Assembly (NCBI GenBank): GCA_964545855.1
Contig: CAZJHD010000001.1
Coordinates: forward strand, 124,001 to 188,000
DNA length: 64,000 nt
Reading direction: 5' to 3'
From: CAZJHD01 sp964545855
GTDB taxonomy: Bacteria > Planctomycetota > UBA1135 > JACQFD01
Of this stretch, positions 56,889 to 63,912 are shown piece after piece; the first letter of the stretch is position 1, and each line of letters starts with the position of its first letter. Both the position numbers and the translations under genes were made by a program. The notes under the pieces were generated by a model. The model did not search any database, was not told where the DNA came from, and saw only the letters and a program-made list of their open reading frames with translations.

Positions 56889-56972
56889 CGACACTGGCCC
56901 CGAATTGGTGCACGCCCCCGGGGAGCCGGCGGCGGCGCTCCGAGGGGCGTGAATGAATCGGAGCCAGTGTCG
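56889..56972. repeat. 15-bp inverted repeat (one mismatch) flanking 54 bp
   Basis: CGACACTGGCCCCGA at 56889-56903 is the reverse complement of 56958-56972 except for one base. The spacer has no long ORF. It could form a large cruciform, or be a looped operator. It overlaps the upstream alternative start (56953) of the next gene, which is one reason to prefer the GTG at 57010. Confidence 0.5.
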
Positions 56973-57009
56973 CTCGAGCCGGCCAAGCACTCAGCCCGAA
57001 GGCCCCTGC

Positions 57010-57237
57010 GTGCAGCTCTCCCTCACCCTGCCCGGGGACGCAGCGGCCACGCCGGGTCCGACCGAGGCGCCGCTCCAGCGCGGGATCCACCGCGTGAACA
57101 ACTTCCTCTCGGTCGTCCACGCCCAGGCCGAGGTGGCGCTCGCGCGGGGCGACGAACCCTCGCTGCGGCGCGCCCTCGAGGTCGTGGTGGCGCAGGCCCG
57201 CCGGCTCGAAGCCGACCTGAGGGATCTGAGGCCGTGA
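57010..57237 (+). CDS. Stand-alone histidine-kinase dimerisation-like protein (75 aa)
   Basis: The segment GIHRVNNFLSVVHAQAEVALARGDEPSLRRALEVVVAQARRLEADLRDLRP resembles the phosphoacceptor helix hairpin of sensor kinases (H-x-V-N-N-x-L-x-x-V), with His as the possible phosphorylation site, but there is no ATPase domain. It may act as a phosphotransfer or dimerising partner. Start: GTG at 57010. The ATG at 56953 has a GAGGGG site upstream but adds 19 non-conserved residues and runs through an inverted repeat. Confidence 0.45.
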   Translation: MQLSLTLPGDAAATPGPTEAPLQRGIHRVNNFLSVVHAQAEVALARGDEPSLRRALEVVVAQARRLEADLRDLRP

Positions 57238-57246
57238 TGGAACGGC

Positions 57247-57282
57247 GCCGGGCCGACACTCCCGGAGGAGCGCCGGCCCGGC
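57247..57282. terminator. Nested hairpin between convergent genes
   Basis: A 9-bp perfect stem (GCCGGGCCG/CGGCCCGGC) encloses an inner CTCC-CGGA-GGAG stem. It lies between the HisKA-like gene stop and the end of the lamin-tail gene. Confidence 0.5.
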
Positions 57283-57301
57283 CGAACGAGATGCGTCGAC
57301 T

Positions 57302-58426
57302 CTACGGGCAGACCGTGAGGGTCACGCCGTTCGAGAAGATCAGCATGCCCGTGCCCGAGTCGAGGGCGAGCCACTGCGTCGTGAAGTTCTTCCCGATGAT
57401 CAGCGGATCGTTGGGGACGGGAATCTCGAAGTTGCCGTTTCCGCTCCCGTCGAGGAAGAACATCGCGCTGCCGTCGTTGAGCGCCGCCGACGTCGCGATG
57501 TCGATCAGGAACGCTCCGGGATTGCCCGGCAGGAAGAGCGAGATGTAGAGCTCGCCGGGCAGGTCGGCGTACATGAAGAAGTAGTTGGCGTTCGCCGGGC
57601 CGCCGGTCAGCCGGTACTTCAGCGGCGAGTTGCCGACGGAGGTCGGCGTGATCGGCGTGAGCGTGCCCGTGTTCTGGTTCAGCGAGTCGTTGAAGGACGT
57701 GTAGAAGGCCGAGTTGCTCACCCAGGTCGTCATGTCCTGCGTGTTGGTGGCGCCGGGCGTTCCCTGGTTCGCGGGGGTGCAGGGGCCGTAGACCGCCGTC
57801 GACTGCGCGACGTTCGCGTTGGTCGAGTCCATCGCGACGAACAGGTTCTTTCGCTCCGCCGCGAGGCCGGAGTTCGGCGTGAGGGGCGCCGCCGAAGCGT
57901 TGTAGGTGACCGCTTCGATGACGGTGCCGCTGCCGGAGGCGAGGCCGCCCGTCGCGACGAAGAGCCCGTCGATGTTCGAGTTGTTGAGGAACATCTGGCT
58001 GCTGCCCACCTGCGAGCCGTCGACCGCGGGCGTCGTCGTCGTGGCGGCGTAGACGTAGTCGACCGGGGTGAGACCGCCGTTCACGAGCGTGTCGCTCGAG
58101 CGGGCGAAGACGAAGGACTGGCCCGGGAAGAGGGACGGCAACGTCGCGACGGACGCCTTCACGGTGAAGCCGAAGCCGCTCGGCAGTCCGGTCGTCGTGT
58201 TCCGGTCCTCGAAGGAGAGGCCGTTCAGATCGAGTTCCTTGCAGGAGATGTTCGTCACCTCGAACCACTCGCCGTTCGCGTCGGTGACGCAGGCCTCGGG
58301 TCCGGGATTGAACATGATCTCCGAGACGGCGATGTCGCCGGCGACGGCGGCGACCGCCTGAGCGTTGGAGGTGGCGGCGAGTGCGCCGAGCGCGAAGACG
58401 CTGAGAACGCAGGTGAGCTTGAGCAT
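57302..58426 (-). CDS. Exported lamin-tail-domain protein (374 aa)
   Basis: The signal peptide MLKLTCVLSVFALGALAATSNAQ is followed by a lamin-tail domain that begins GDIAVSEIMFNPGPEACVTDANGEWFEVTN and continues LDLNGLSFEDRN...SFVFARSSD. The motif ISEIMxNP...GEWxEVxN marks the LTD fold. A second beta-rich region occupies residues 200-374 (YRLTGGPANANYFFMYADL, FLIDIATSAALNDGSAMFFLDGSG). Its exact function in exported bacterial proteins is unknown; adhesion or carrier functions are usually guessed. Paralogous to the next gene. GGAG ribosome site 6 nt before the ATG. Confidence 0.8.
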   Translation of the reverse strand: MLKLTCVLSVFALGALAATSNAQAVAAVAGDIAVSEIMFNPGPEACVTDANGEWFEVTNISCKELDLNGLSFEDRNTTTGLPSGFGFTVKASVATLPSLFPGQSFVFARSSDTLVNGGLTPVDYVYAATTTTPAVDGSQVGSSQMFLNNSNIDGLFVATGGLASGSGTVIEAVTYNASAAPLTPNSGLAAERKNLFVAMDSTNANVAQSTAVYGPCTPANQGTPGATNTQDMTTWVSNSAFYTSFNDSLNQNTGTLTPITPTSVGNSPLKYRLTGGPANANYFFMYADLPGELYISLFLPGNPGAFLIDIATSAALNDGSAMFFLDGSGNGNFEIPVPNDPLIIGKNFTTQWLALDSGTGMLIFSNGVTLTVCP

Positions 58427-58449
58427 CGGTGGCTCCGGGGGGTACGGGG

Positions 58450-58489
58450 GAAGACCGGAAGGGCACATTCGGGAGCCCCCCCGGTCTTC
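58450..58489 (-). repeat. 9-bp inverted repeat in the lamin-tail gene leader
   Basis: GAAGACCGG and CCGGTCTTC with a 22-nt spacer lie 24 nt upstream of the ATG at 58426. It would sit in the transcript leader or at the promoter. Possible operator. Confidence 0.4.
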
Positions 58490-58568
58490 GGGAACGCGGC
58501 AATCTCACCGGCGCCGGCAATTCTGACAAGCTGGGCACGTGCGAAGATCCCGTGGACGCCCCGGCGCC

Positions 58569-58607
58569 CGATGCCGGCGCCCCGGCTCCCCGATGCCGGC
58601 GCCCCGG
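58569..58607. repeat. Two direct copies of a 17-bp GC-rich unit
   Basis: CGATGCCGGCGCCCCGG occurs at 58569-58585 and 58591-58607, each holding GGCGCC. A partial copy precedes it. It lies in the 228-bp gap between the lamin-tail genes and could be the terminator of the upstream gene. Confidence 0.5.
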
Positions 58608-58654
58608 AGACCCAGGCCACGGGAAGCCGGGCCCAAGTCGCCAGGTGCAGCCGC

Positions 58655-59836
58655 CTACACCCCCACGTCCACCGAGAGGCGGTTGGAGAAGGTGGGGAGT
58701 GCCGCCCCGAAGTCCCAGGCGAACCACTGGACGTGGAGCTGCGCGCCTAGCAGCAGGGGGTCGATCGGCACGTCGAGGGCCGCCGAGCCGGACGCGTCGA
58801 AGGCGAACCCGGGGTCGTCCCAGACCGCTGCCGCGAGCAGATCGACGAGGACCGTTCCGCCGAGGAGCACCCACTCGGTCGTCACCGGAGAGATGGCGAT
58901 CGCGAAGGGCGAGGCGGGCGGTCCGTTCGAGAGCCGGAGGCGCGCGATCCCCCCGTGGACCGATGCCGGCCCGAGCGCCAAGAGGGAGCCGGTGTCCGCC
59001 GCGCCCGGGGAGGGCGCCGGGAAGTGGTACCAGCTCGGATAGAGGGTCACGTCGTTCGAGTTGAAGGCGCCGGGCGTGCCCGACTGCGGCACCGAGCCGA
59101 AGGATCCCGTCGACGCGGCGACGTTCGTCGCGGACCAGGGGCCGAGGAGGTCTCCGCGCTCGAAGGCGATGCCGGAGTTCGTCGAGTAGGGGGCCTTGGT
59201 CGGGTCGTAGGTGACCAGCTCGAGCACGAAGCCTCCCACGCTCGCCTGCGCTCCCGTCGTGATCGCGAGGAAGTCGATCGACGAATTCGAGAGGGCCATG
59301 CCCGTGTGCGACACCTTCGACTTGTCGGCCGGGGGTGTGACCCCGGTCGCGACCGAGTAGGCGTAGTGGACGTTCGTGAGGCCCCCGTTCAGCGACGGAT
59401 CGGCGCTCCGCGCGAAGACGAAGGACTCGCCGGGCCAGAGATCGGGGAGGGCCCCCGGAGGAACTTGGAAGTAGGGGGCCGTCGCGCTCCCGGCCGGAGC
59501 GAGGTCCTGGAAGAAGAGCCCCGTCAGGTCGAGCACCTTCGTGGAGACGTTCGTCACCTCGAACCACTCGCCGTCGTTGTCGTCGACGGGGCTGGCCGGG
59601 TTGAACATGATCTCGGAGACCGAGATCTCGCCGGGCACGGGGGTGCTCGCCCCCGAGCCGCCGCCCAGCGTCGGCGGCGGGAGAGCCGGCATCGCCATCG
59701 AGTCGCACGCGAGGAGGCCCGCGGCGACGAGAGCAGGAGCGACGAATCCAGTGCTGAAGAGGACCGCGGACACGATCCGGCTCCGGGAGAGAGGCTGCGA
59801 GCGGTCGGCGAACGACGTGCGAGACGATTGCGGCAT
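58655..59836 (-). CDS. Exported lamin-tail-domain protein (393 aa)
   Basis: N-terminal SRIVSAVLFSTGFVAPALVAAGLLACDSM looks like a lipoprotein signal (LLAC). The lamin-tail domain starts GEISVSEIMFNPASPVDDNDGEWFEVTN and shares LDLTGLFFQDL...SFVFARSAD, LNGGLTNVHYAYS and SNSSIDFLAITTG with the downstream gene. The C-terminal half (LLALGPASVHGGIARLRLSNGPPASPF...LVDLLAAAVWDDPGFAFDASGSAALDVPID) is the same kind of beta-sandwich. Strong GGAGG site 5 nt before the ATG, with a CCCGGCG-AAG-CGCCGGG hairpin (59852-59868) just upstream. Confidence 0.8.
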   Translation of the reverse strand: MPQSSRTSFADRSQPLSRSRIVSAVLFSTGFVAPALVAAGLLACDSMAMPALPPPTLGGGSGASTPVPGEISVSEIMFNPASPVDDNDGEWFEVTNVSTKVLDLTGLFFQDLAPAGSATAPYFQVPPGALPDLWPGESFVFARSADPSLNGGLTNVHYAYSVATGVTPPADKSKVSHTGMALSNSSIDFLAITTGAQASVGGFVLELVTYDPTKAPYSTNSGIAFERGDLLGPWSATNVAASTGSFGSVPQSGTPGAFNSNDVTLYPSWYHFPAPSPGAADTGSLLALGPASVHGGIARLRLSNGPPASPFAIAISPVTTEWVLLGGTVLVDLLAAAVWDDPGFAFDASGSAALDVPIDPLLLGAQLHVQWFAWDFGAALPTFSNRLSVDVGV

Positions 59837-59851
59837 GGAATCCTCCGGGTC

Positions 59852-59868
59852 GCCCGGCGAAGCGCCGG
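59852..59868 (-). other. Small hairpin before the second lamin-tail gene
   Basis: A perfect 7-bp stem with a 3-nt loop, 15 nt before the ATG, next to the GGAGG site. It may modulate ribosome access. Confidence 0.35.
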
Positions 59869-60021
59869 GACGTCACGACGGAGGCGGTCGCCGGCGGCGA
59901 TCGGTCGGGGAATCCCGCGCGCGCCTCCGACTCCACGACTTGCGTGCGGCGGCGTGAGGGCGGCGCCGCTCCGATCGGAGACTTCTCCGTCGCCACCTGG
60001 GTGGTCTCACCGGGTCGGCTC

Positions 60022-60030
60022 TGGTCGAAT
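60022..60030 (+). promoter_or_regulatory. Extended -10 (TGG-TCGAAT) for the methyltransferase gene
   Basis: TG-n-TCGAAT ends 6 nt before the ATG at 60037, with no ribosome site. It fits the leaderless pattern seen at waaF and accC. Confidence 0.42.
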
Positions 60031-60036
60031 GCGCCC

Positions 60037-60855
60037 ATGTCTCGGTCGCAGTACGTCCTCGGCACGGGCGCGCGGGAGCTCGACCGGCTCCGCTTCCAGC
60101 AGGAAGTCTGGGGTCCGGTCACCGCGGCGTTCCTCGATCGGCTGGGCGTCGCTCCCGGCTGGCGCTGCCTCGACGGCGGCTGTGGGCCCGGCTTCGTCAC
60201 CGTGTCGCTCCGCGAGCGCGTCGGCGAGGGCGGCTCGCTGATCGCGCTCGACGAGTCGCCGCTCTGGATCGACCACGTGCGGGCGACGGCGACGGAGCGC
60301 GGATGGCGCAACGTGCGGGCGCTGCAGTCGCGCCTGGAGGACGCCGAGATCGAGCCCGCGAGCCTCGACCTCGTGTTCCTCCGCTGGGTCCTGAGCTTCC
60401 CTCCCGATCCCGCCGCCGTGCTGCGGCGCCTCGCGGCGGCGCTCCGCCCCGGAGGGCTCCTCGCCGTCCAGGACTACAACCACGAGGGCATCTCGGTCTT
60501 CCCCGAGAGCGAGGGCTTCCGCGCCGTGGTCGCCGCGACGCGGCGGCTCTACGCGACCCGCGGCGGCGATCCCTGGGTCGGCGCGCGCCTGCCGAGGCTC
60601 TTCCGCGAGGCGGGCCTCTCGCTCGAGAGCCACGAGCCGACGGTGCTCTGCGGCGGCCCCGGCTCCCTCGCCTTCCGGTGGGCCGATCTCTTCTTCGTGC
60701 CGCACTCGGACACGATGGTCGACGCCGGTGTCCTCGACCCCGCGGATCGCGATCGCTTCCTGCGGGAGTGGAAGGAGCGGAGCGCCGATCCGGACGCACG
60801 CTTCTTCTCGCCGATCGTCGTCTCCGCCGCCGCTCGGCGAAGCGAGGCGCGATGA
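60037..60855 (+). CDS. Class I SAM-dependent methyltransferase
   Basis: This 272-residue Rossmann methyltransferase has motif I LDGGCGPGFVTVSL (about residues 48-61), the acidic strand end ALDESPLW, LDLVFLRWVLSF (motif IV region), and LRRLAAALRPGGLLAVQDYN (post-motif). It is of the UbiE/Coq5-like small-molecule group. Acceptor unknown. The downstream GT39-type glycosyltransferase overlaps by 4 bp (ATGA), so the pair may act on the same lipid or glycan. Confidence 0.85.
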   Translation: MSRSQYVLGTGARELDRLRFQQEVWGPVTAAFLDRLGVAPGWRCLDGGCGPGFVTVSLRERVGEGGSLIALDESPLWIDHVRATATERGWRNVRALQSRLEDAEIEPASLDLVFLRWVLSFPPDPAAVLRRLAAALRPGGLLAVQDYNHEGISVFPESEGFRAVVAATRRLYATRGGDPWVGARLPRLFREAGLSLESHEPTVLCGGPGSLAFRWADLFFVPHSDTMVDAGVLDPADRDRFLREWKERSADPDARFFSPIVVSAAARRSEAR

Positions 60856-62345
60856 ACGCGTCGATGCCGAGCGTCGCGGCCTGCCCGCGCGCGACCGAGA
60901 GACGCACCGCCATGGCGGCGGTCGCCGCCATCGTCCTCGGCATCGGGCTCCGCATCACGGGTCTCGAGGTGCACTCGCTCTGGGCCGACGAGGGCTCGGC
61001 GCTCCACATCGCGATCGCGCCCGATCTCATGGAGGCGCTGAAGGGCTCGCGGCACCCTCCTCTCTCCTTCCTCCTCTTCCGCGGCTGGGTCGCTCTCTTC
61101 GGCGAGGGCGATGCGGCGCTCCGGATGCTCCCGGCGCTGCTTTCCTGCGCATCGCTGCTCCTCTTCACGCGGCTCGCTTGGCTGTGGCTCCCTGGCTGGA
61201 GCCGCGCTGGAGCCGTCGCTCTCTACGCGGTCGCGCCGTTCCACGTCTGGTACGGACAGGAAGTCACGCCCTACGCGTTCCTCGAGCTCGGCTCCGTGCT
61301 GGCGGCCGCGTCGCTCGCGAGCGCCCTGTGCGTGCGGCGCGCCGCGCCGATCCATCTCCTCGGCGTCGTGGCGGGCGTCGGCTTCGCTTTCGGGTCGCAG
61401 TACCTCGGCGGGCTCGCCGGCGTCTCCACCGCTCTCGTGGCAGCCGCCGCCGCGGTCGCGCGGCGGATCTCCTGGCGATCGGCGGCGGCCCTCACGGCGG
61501 CGGCGATGACGGCGGGGCTGATCTGGCTCCCTTGGATCCTCCCCATCCTGCCGGCGCAGATGGCGAGCGACTGGGGAGACGAGGCCAAGGTCTCCCTGCG
61601 CGATCTGGCGGAGCTCCCCGTGCGGCTCCTCCTCGTGGACGCGAGCGTCATCCCGCCGCACTGGCGGTTCCTCGGGTTCACGCTCGGCGCGATCGTCTGG
61701 CTCGGCATCGTCGCGCACGGGATCCGCGTCTTCGTCCGCCGCGTGCCCGAGGACCTCTGGATCGTGCTCTGGTTCGCGGGCGCCGTGGCGGGATCCCTCG
61801 CGCTCGTCGTGGTGACGAAGCCCAACCTGCTGCCGCGCTACCTCGTCGCGGCCTCTCCCGCCGTCGCCCTCGCCACGGCGGGCGGTCTCGGCCGGCTGCG
61901 CGGGAAGCTGCCCCGGGGTCTCACGGGCGGCGGCTTGCTCGTGGCTCTCGTGGTCGCGGGCTGTCTCTCGATGACCGTTCTCCAGAAGCTCGAGAATCGC
62001 CGCGAGGACTTCCGGACGGCCTGCTCGCTGCTCGTGAGCCGATGGAAGCCCGGCGATCACGTGCTCGTCGTCACGGGGCAGCCCGGGGAGGCGTTCTCGC
62101 AGGCGCCCGTGCGCCACTACCTGCGCGACCATCCGCCGATCCTCGCGTCGATGCGCGACCTGCCGGACGTGCTGCCGCGGCTCGATCGCGCCTTCCCGCC
62201 GGGAACGACGATCCACGTCATCTACCGCGTCGCCGAGTACGCCGCCGCGGCGCGGAACGCCCTCGGCTCCACGCTCCATCTTGTCGAGGAGAGCCCCGCG
62301 CTCTACCGCGTCCGCTACCTGCGCCTGGAGCCCGTCGAACGCTGA
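60852..62345 (+). CDS. Polytopic glycosyltransferase, GT39/ArnT-like
   Basis: This 497-residue membrane protein has about ten TM segments. The first outer loop carries HSLWADEGSALH, with the Asp-Glu pair that acts as catalytic acid motif in GT39/ArnT-type (polyprenyl-phosphate-sugar using) transferases. RHPPLSFLLFRGW and WYGQEVTPYAFLELGSVL are the further conserved loop lines. A soluble C-terminal domain (from about 390) is extracytoplasmic. It would transfer a sugar from a lipid carrier to an envelope component or protein. Coupled to the methyltransferase. Confidence 0.85.
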   Translation: MNASMPSVAACPRATERRTAMAAVAAIVLGIGLRITGLEVHSLWADEGSALHIAIAPDLMEALKGSRHPPLSFLLFRGWVALFGEGDAALRMLPALLSCASLLLFTRLAWLWLPGWSRAGAVALYAVAPFHVWYGQEVTPYAFLELGSVLAAASLASALCVRRAAPIHLLGVVAGVGFAFGSQYLGGLAGVSTALVAAAAAVARRISWRSAAALTAAAMTAGLIWLPWILPILPAQMASDWGDEAKVSLRDLAELPVRLLLVDASVIPPHWRFLGFTLGAIVWLGIVAHGIRVFVRRVPEDLWIVLWFAGAVAGSLALVVVTKPNLLPRYLVAASPAVALATAGGLGRLRGKLPRGLTGGGLLVALVVAGCLSMTVLQKLENRREDFRTACSLLVSRWKPGDHVLVVTGQPGEAFSQAPVRHYLRDHPPILASMRDLPDVLPRLDRAFPPGTTIHVIYRVAEYAAAARNALGSTLHLVEESPALYRVRYLRLEPVER

Positions 62346-62395
62346 GGCCGTCGCGCGCTGGGGAGGTCGCGCGTTGGCGAGGTCGCACGCTGAGC
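62345..62395. repeat. Three imperfect copies of a 16-19 bp unit
   Basis: AGGCCGTCGCGCGCTGGGG, AGGTCGCGCGTTGGCG and AGGTCGCACGCTGAGC follow each other directly after the glycosyltransferase gene. A simple local duplication; the rest of the gap to 62576 shows nothing. Confidence 0.45.
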
Positions 62396-62576
62396 TCGCG
62401 ACGCCGTCGCGGCTCAACCGCCCGTGGCAGAAGTCAGCGGAACTGCGCGCGGGCCCCGGCGCACCTCGCGTCGTTGCGCGTCCTCACCGTAGGCACTTGT
62501 CCACGTTCGCGGCGCGCGCCTCGCGCTGTACGCCGCTGCCTCGCGCTCGCCTTGGGAGCAACTCGGCCACGGGAAG

Positions 62577-63461
62577 TCAGGCCGGCTGGAGCGTCTTCAG
62601 CTGGGCTTCGAAGGGGACCACTCCGAAGTGCCCCGTCACCACCTGGAGCGTGCGCGTGAGCAGCGCCTGCTTGTCGGCGAGGGGTCGGTCCATCCCGGGA
62701 TGGGACGCGAGCCGCGCGTCCACTCCGTCCTCCGCGAGCCCGAGCACGTCGAGCCCGTGGAGCGAGTAGTAGAAGGGACGCTGCGCCATGTCGAAGCGGT
62801 CGAGGATCCCGAGGAAGCGCGGATCGCTCATCCGGTACCGCGTCGTGTGATAGACGGGGTAGCGCAGCAGTCCGTCGACGGTGATCGGGAACTCCCAGAG
62901 CGAACGCGTGCCGTCGGTCCAGCGGTAGGGCGCGCGTTTCCAGGTGAAGGGCCACTTCCGCAGACCGGGAGCGCCGCCGTTGCGCGCGAGGAGGAGCCGG
63001 GCCGGAAGGAGGTAGAGCGATGGGTAGGCCGACGCGTCGTAGCGGTAGCCCGCGTCGGCGAGGGCGGGGAAGAGCGACTCGTCGAGGTCCCAATTGGGTG
63101 CCCGGAAGCCGATCACGGGCTTGCCGCTCGCCGCCTCGAGCCGGGCCTTCGACTCGACGAGCTCCTTGCGGAGGTCCTCCGGCGTGAGGTGGAGCAACGA
63201 GTGCGGATGCGTGAGGGAGTGGCTCGCGACCTCGTGCCCGGCCGCGACGATCTTCCGCACGGCCTCCGTCTGTCCTGGCAGATCGCGTCCCACGAGGAAG
63301 AACGTGACCCTCACTCCCGCCTTCTTGAAGGCATCGAGGAGGCGCGGGACCGCGACCGTGTAGACGAGCGGATCGGGCGGGAGGTCTCGCTGGCCGTAGC
63401 CGGCGAGATGGAGGTCGATGGGGTCGAGATCGACGCCCACCGAGGCAGAAGCACGTCGCAA
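62577..63461 (-). CDS. Polysaccharide deacetylase family protein
   Basis: This protein of about 294 residues has a NodB-homology domain. The first strand VGVDLDPIDLH carries the Asp pair, VRVTFFLVGRDLPGQ follows, and AAGHEVASHSLTHPHSLLHLTPEDL holds the zinc ligands (HSLTHPH). FRAPNWDLDESLF and YSLHGLD are the further motif lines. It removes acetyl groups from an amino-sugar polymer, or acts on a related substrate. Cytoplasmic as read, since no signal peptide is visible. Start uncertain: TTG at 63461 keeps the first strand whole, while GTG at 63440 gives a product 7 residues shorter. Confidence 0.78.
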   Translation of the reverse strand: MRRASASVGVDLDPIDLHLAGYGQRDLPPDPLVYTVAVPRLLDAFKKAGVRVTFFLVGRDLPGQTEAVRKIVAAGHEVASHSLTHPHSLLHLTPEDLRKELVESKARLEAASGKPVIGFRAPNWDLDESLFPALADAGYRYDASAYPSLYLLPARLLLARNGGAPGLRKWPFTWKRAPYRWTDGTRSLWEFPITVDGLLRYPVYHTTRYRMSDPRFLGILDRFDMAQRPFYYSLHGLDVLGLAEDGVDARLASHPGMDRPLADKQALLTRTLQVVTGHFGVVPFEAQLKTLQPA

Positions 63462-63627
63462 GGGGGAGGCCTCGTCTGGATTCGTGGCGTGGGGCCGCCC
63501 ATGGTGGCGCGCCGCATGCGCCGGCGCGAGTTTTCGCCGCCCGGAACGCGCCGGCGGGCATCGACGGAGCCGTGTCGGGCGACCGGCGCCCGCCACTTTG
63601 CCCCGCCGGGCGCCGCTGGCAGAATCC
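63462..63627. other. Non-coding divergent stretch before the final genes
   Basis: GC-rich, no clear hairpin or promoter apart from a CAGAAT (63620-63625) just before the small ORF start. The gap to the FAD gene is 447 bp if the small ORF is not real. Confidence 0.35.
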
Positions 63628-63912
63628 ATGGCGTTCCCTTCGCGCCGTCCGGCGCGTGCGCCTTCCTGGCTCGATCGAACCGTGGCTCGCGGACGCCCTT
63701 CGGGCCGACGTCCGAGGGTCCTTCAGCGGCTCGTTCCGGACGACCGAAGAAGCGGGAAGCGCCACGGATCCGGCTCGCCGGGCTCCGCGCCGGCGCGTGG
63801 GGCCGATCGCCGTTCCGCAGGGCCGGAAGCGACCGTCCTCGCACGCCTGCCGCGAGTCTTCGAGGGCGATCCGCTCGAACAGGCGCCCACCGCACGTCGC
63901 ACCCACCCTTGA
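63628..63912 (+). CDS. Possible small ORF upstream of the FAD oxidoreductase (94 aa, doubtful)
   Basis: The frame from ATG at 63628 ends in a TGA that overlaps the TTG start of the next gene (TTGA), as in other coupled genes here. The product is Arg/Pro/Ser-rich with a more regular end (VLARLPRVFEGDPLEQAP), and codon thirds look less GC-biased than those of neighbours. It may be chance. Confidence 0.25.
   Translation: MAFPSRRPARAPSWLDRTVARGRPSGRRPRVLQRLVPDDRRSGKRHGSGSPGSAPARGADRRSAGPEATVLARLPRVFEGDPLEQAPTARRTHP

Larger units (their letters stand above)
56608..57009. other. Non-coding divergent region between fliO and the HisKA-like gene
   Basis: Some 400 bp without a credible gene. The GC-rich text from 56608 to 56790 shows no clear promoter. 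The part from 56819 on holds two sets of inverted repeats, described separately. No FliA-type or convincing sigma-54 site was found for the flagellar operon. Confidence 0.5.

Noticed and set aside
56900..56920. Sigma-54 promoter (TGG...TGC) before the HisKA-like gene
   Set aside because: TGGCCCC and TTGGTGC have the wrong internal bases and spacing for the GG-N10-GC core.
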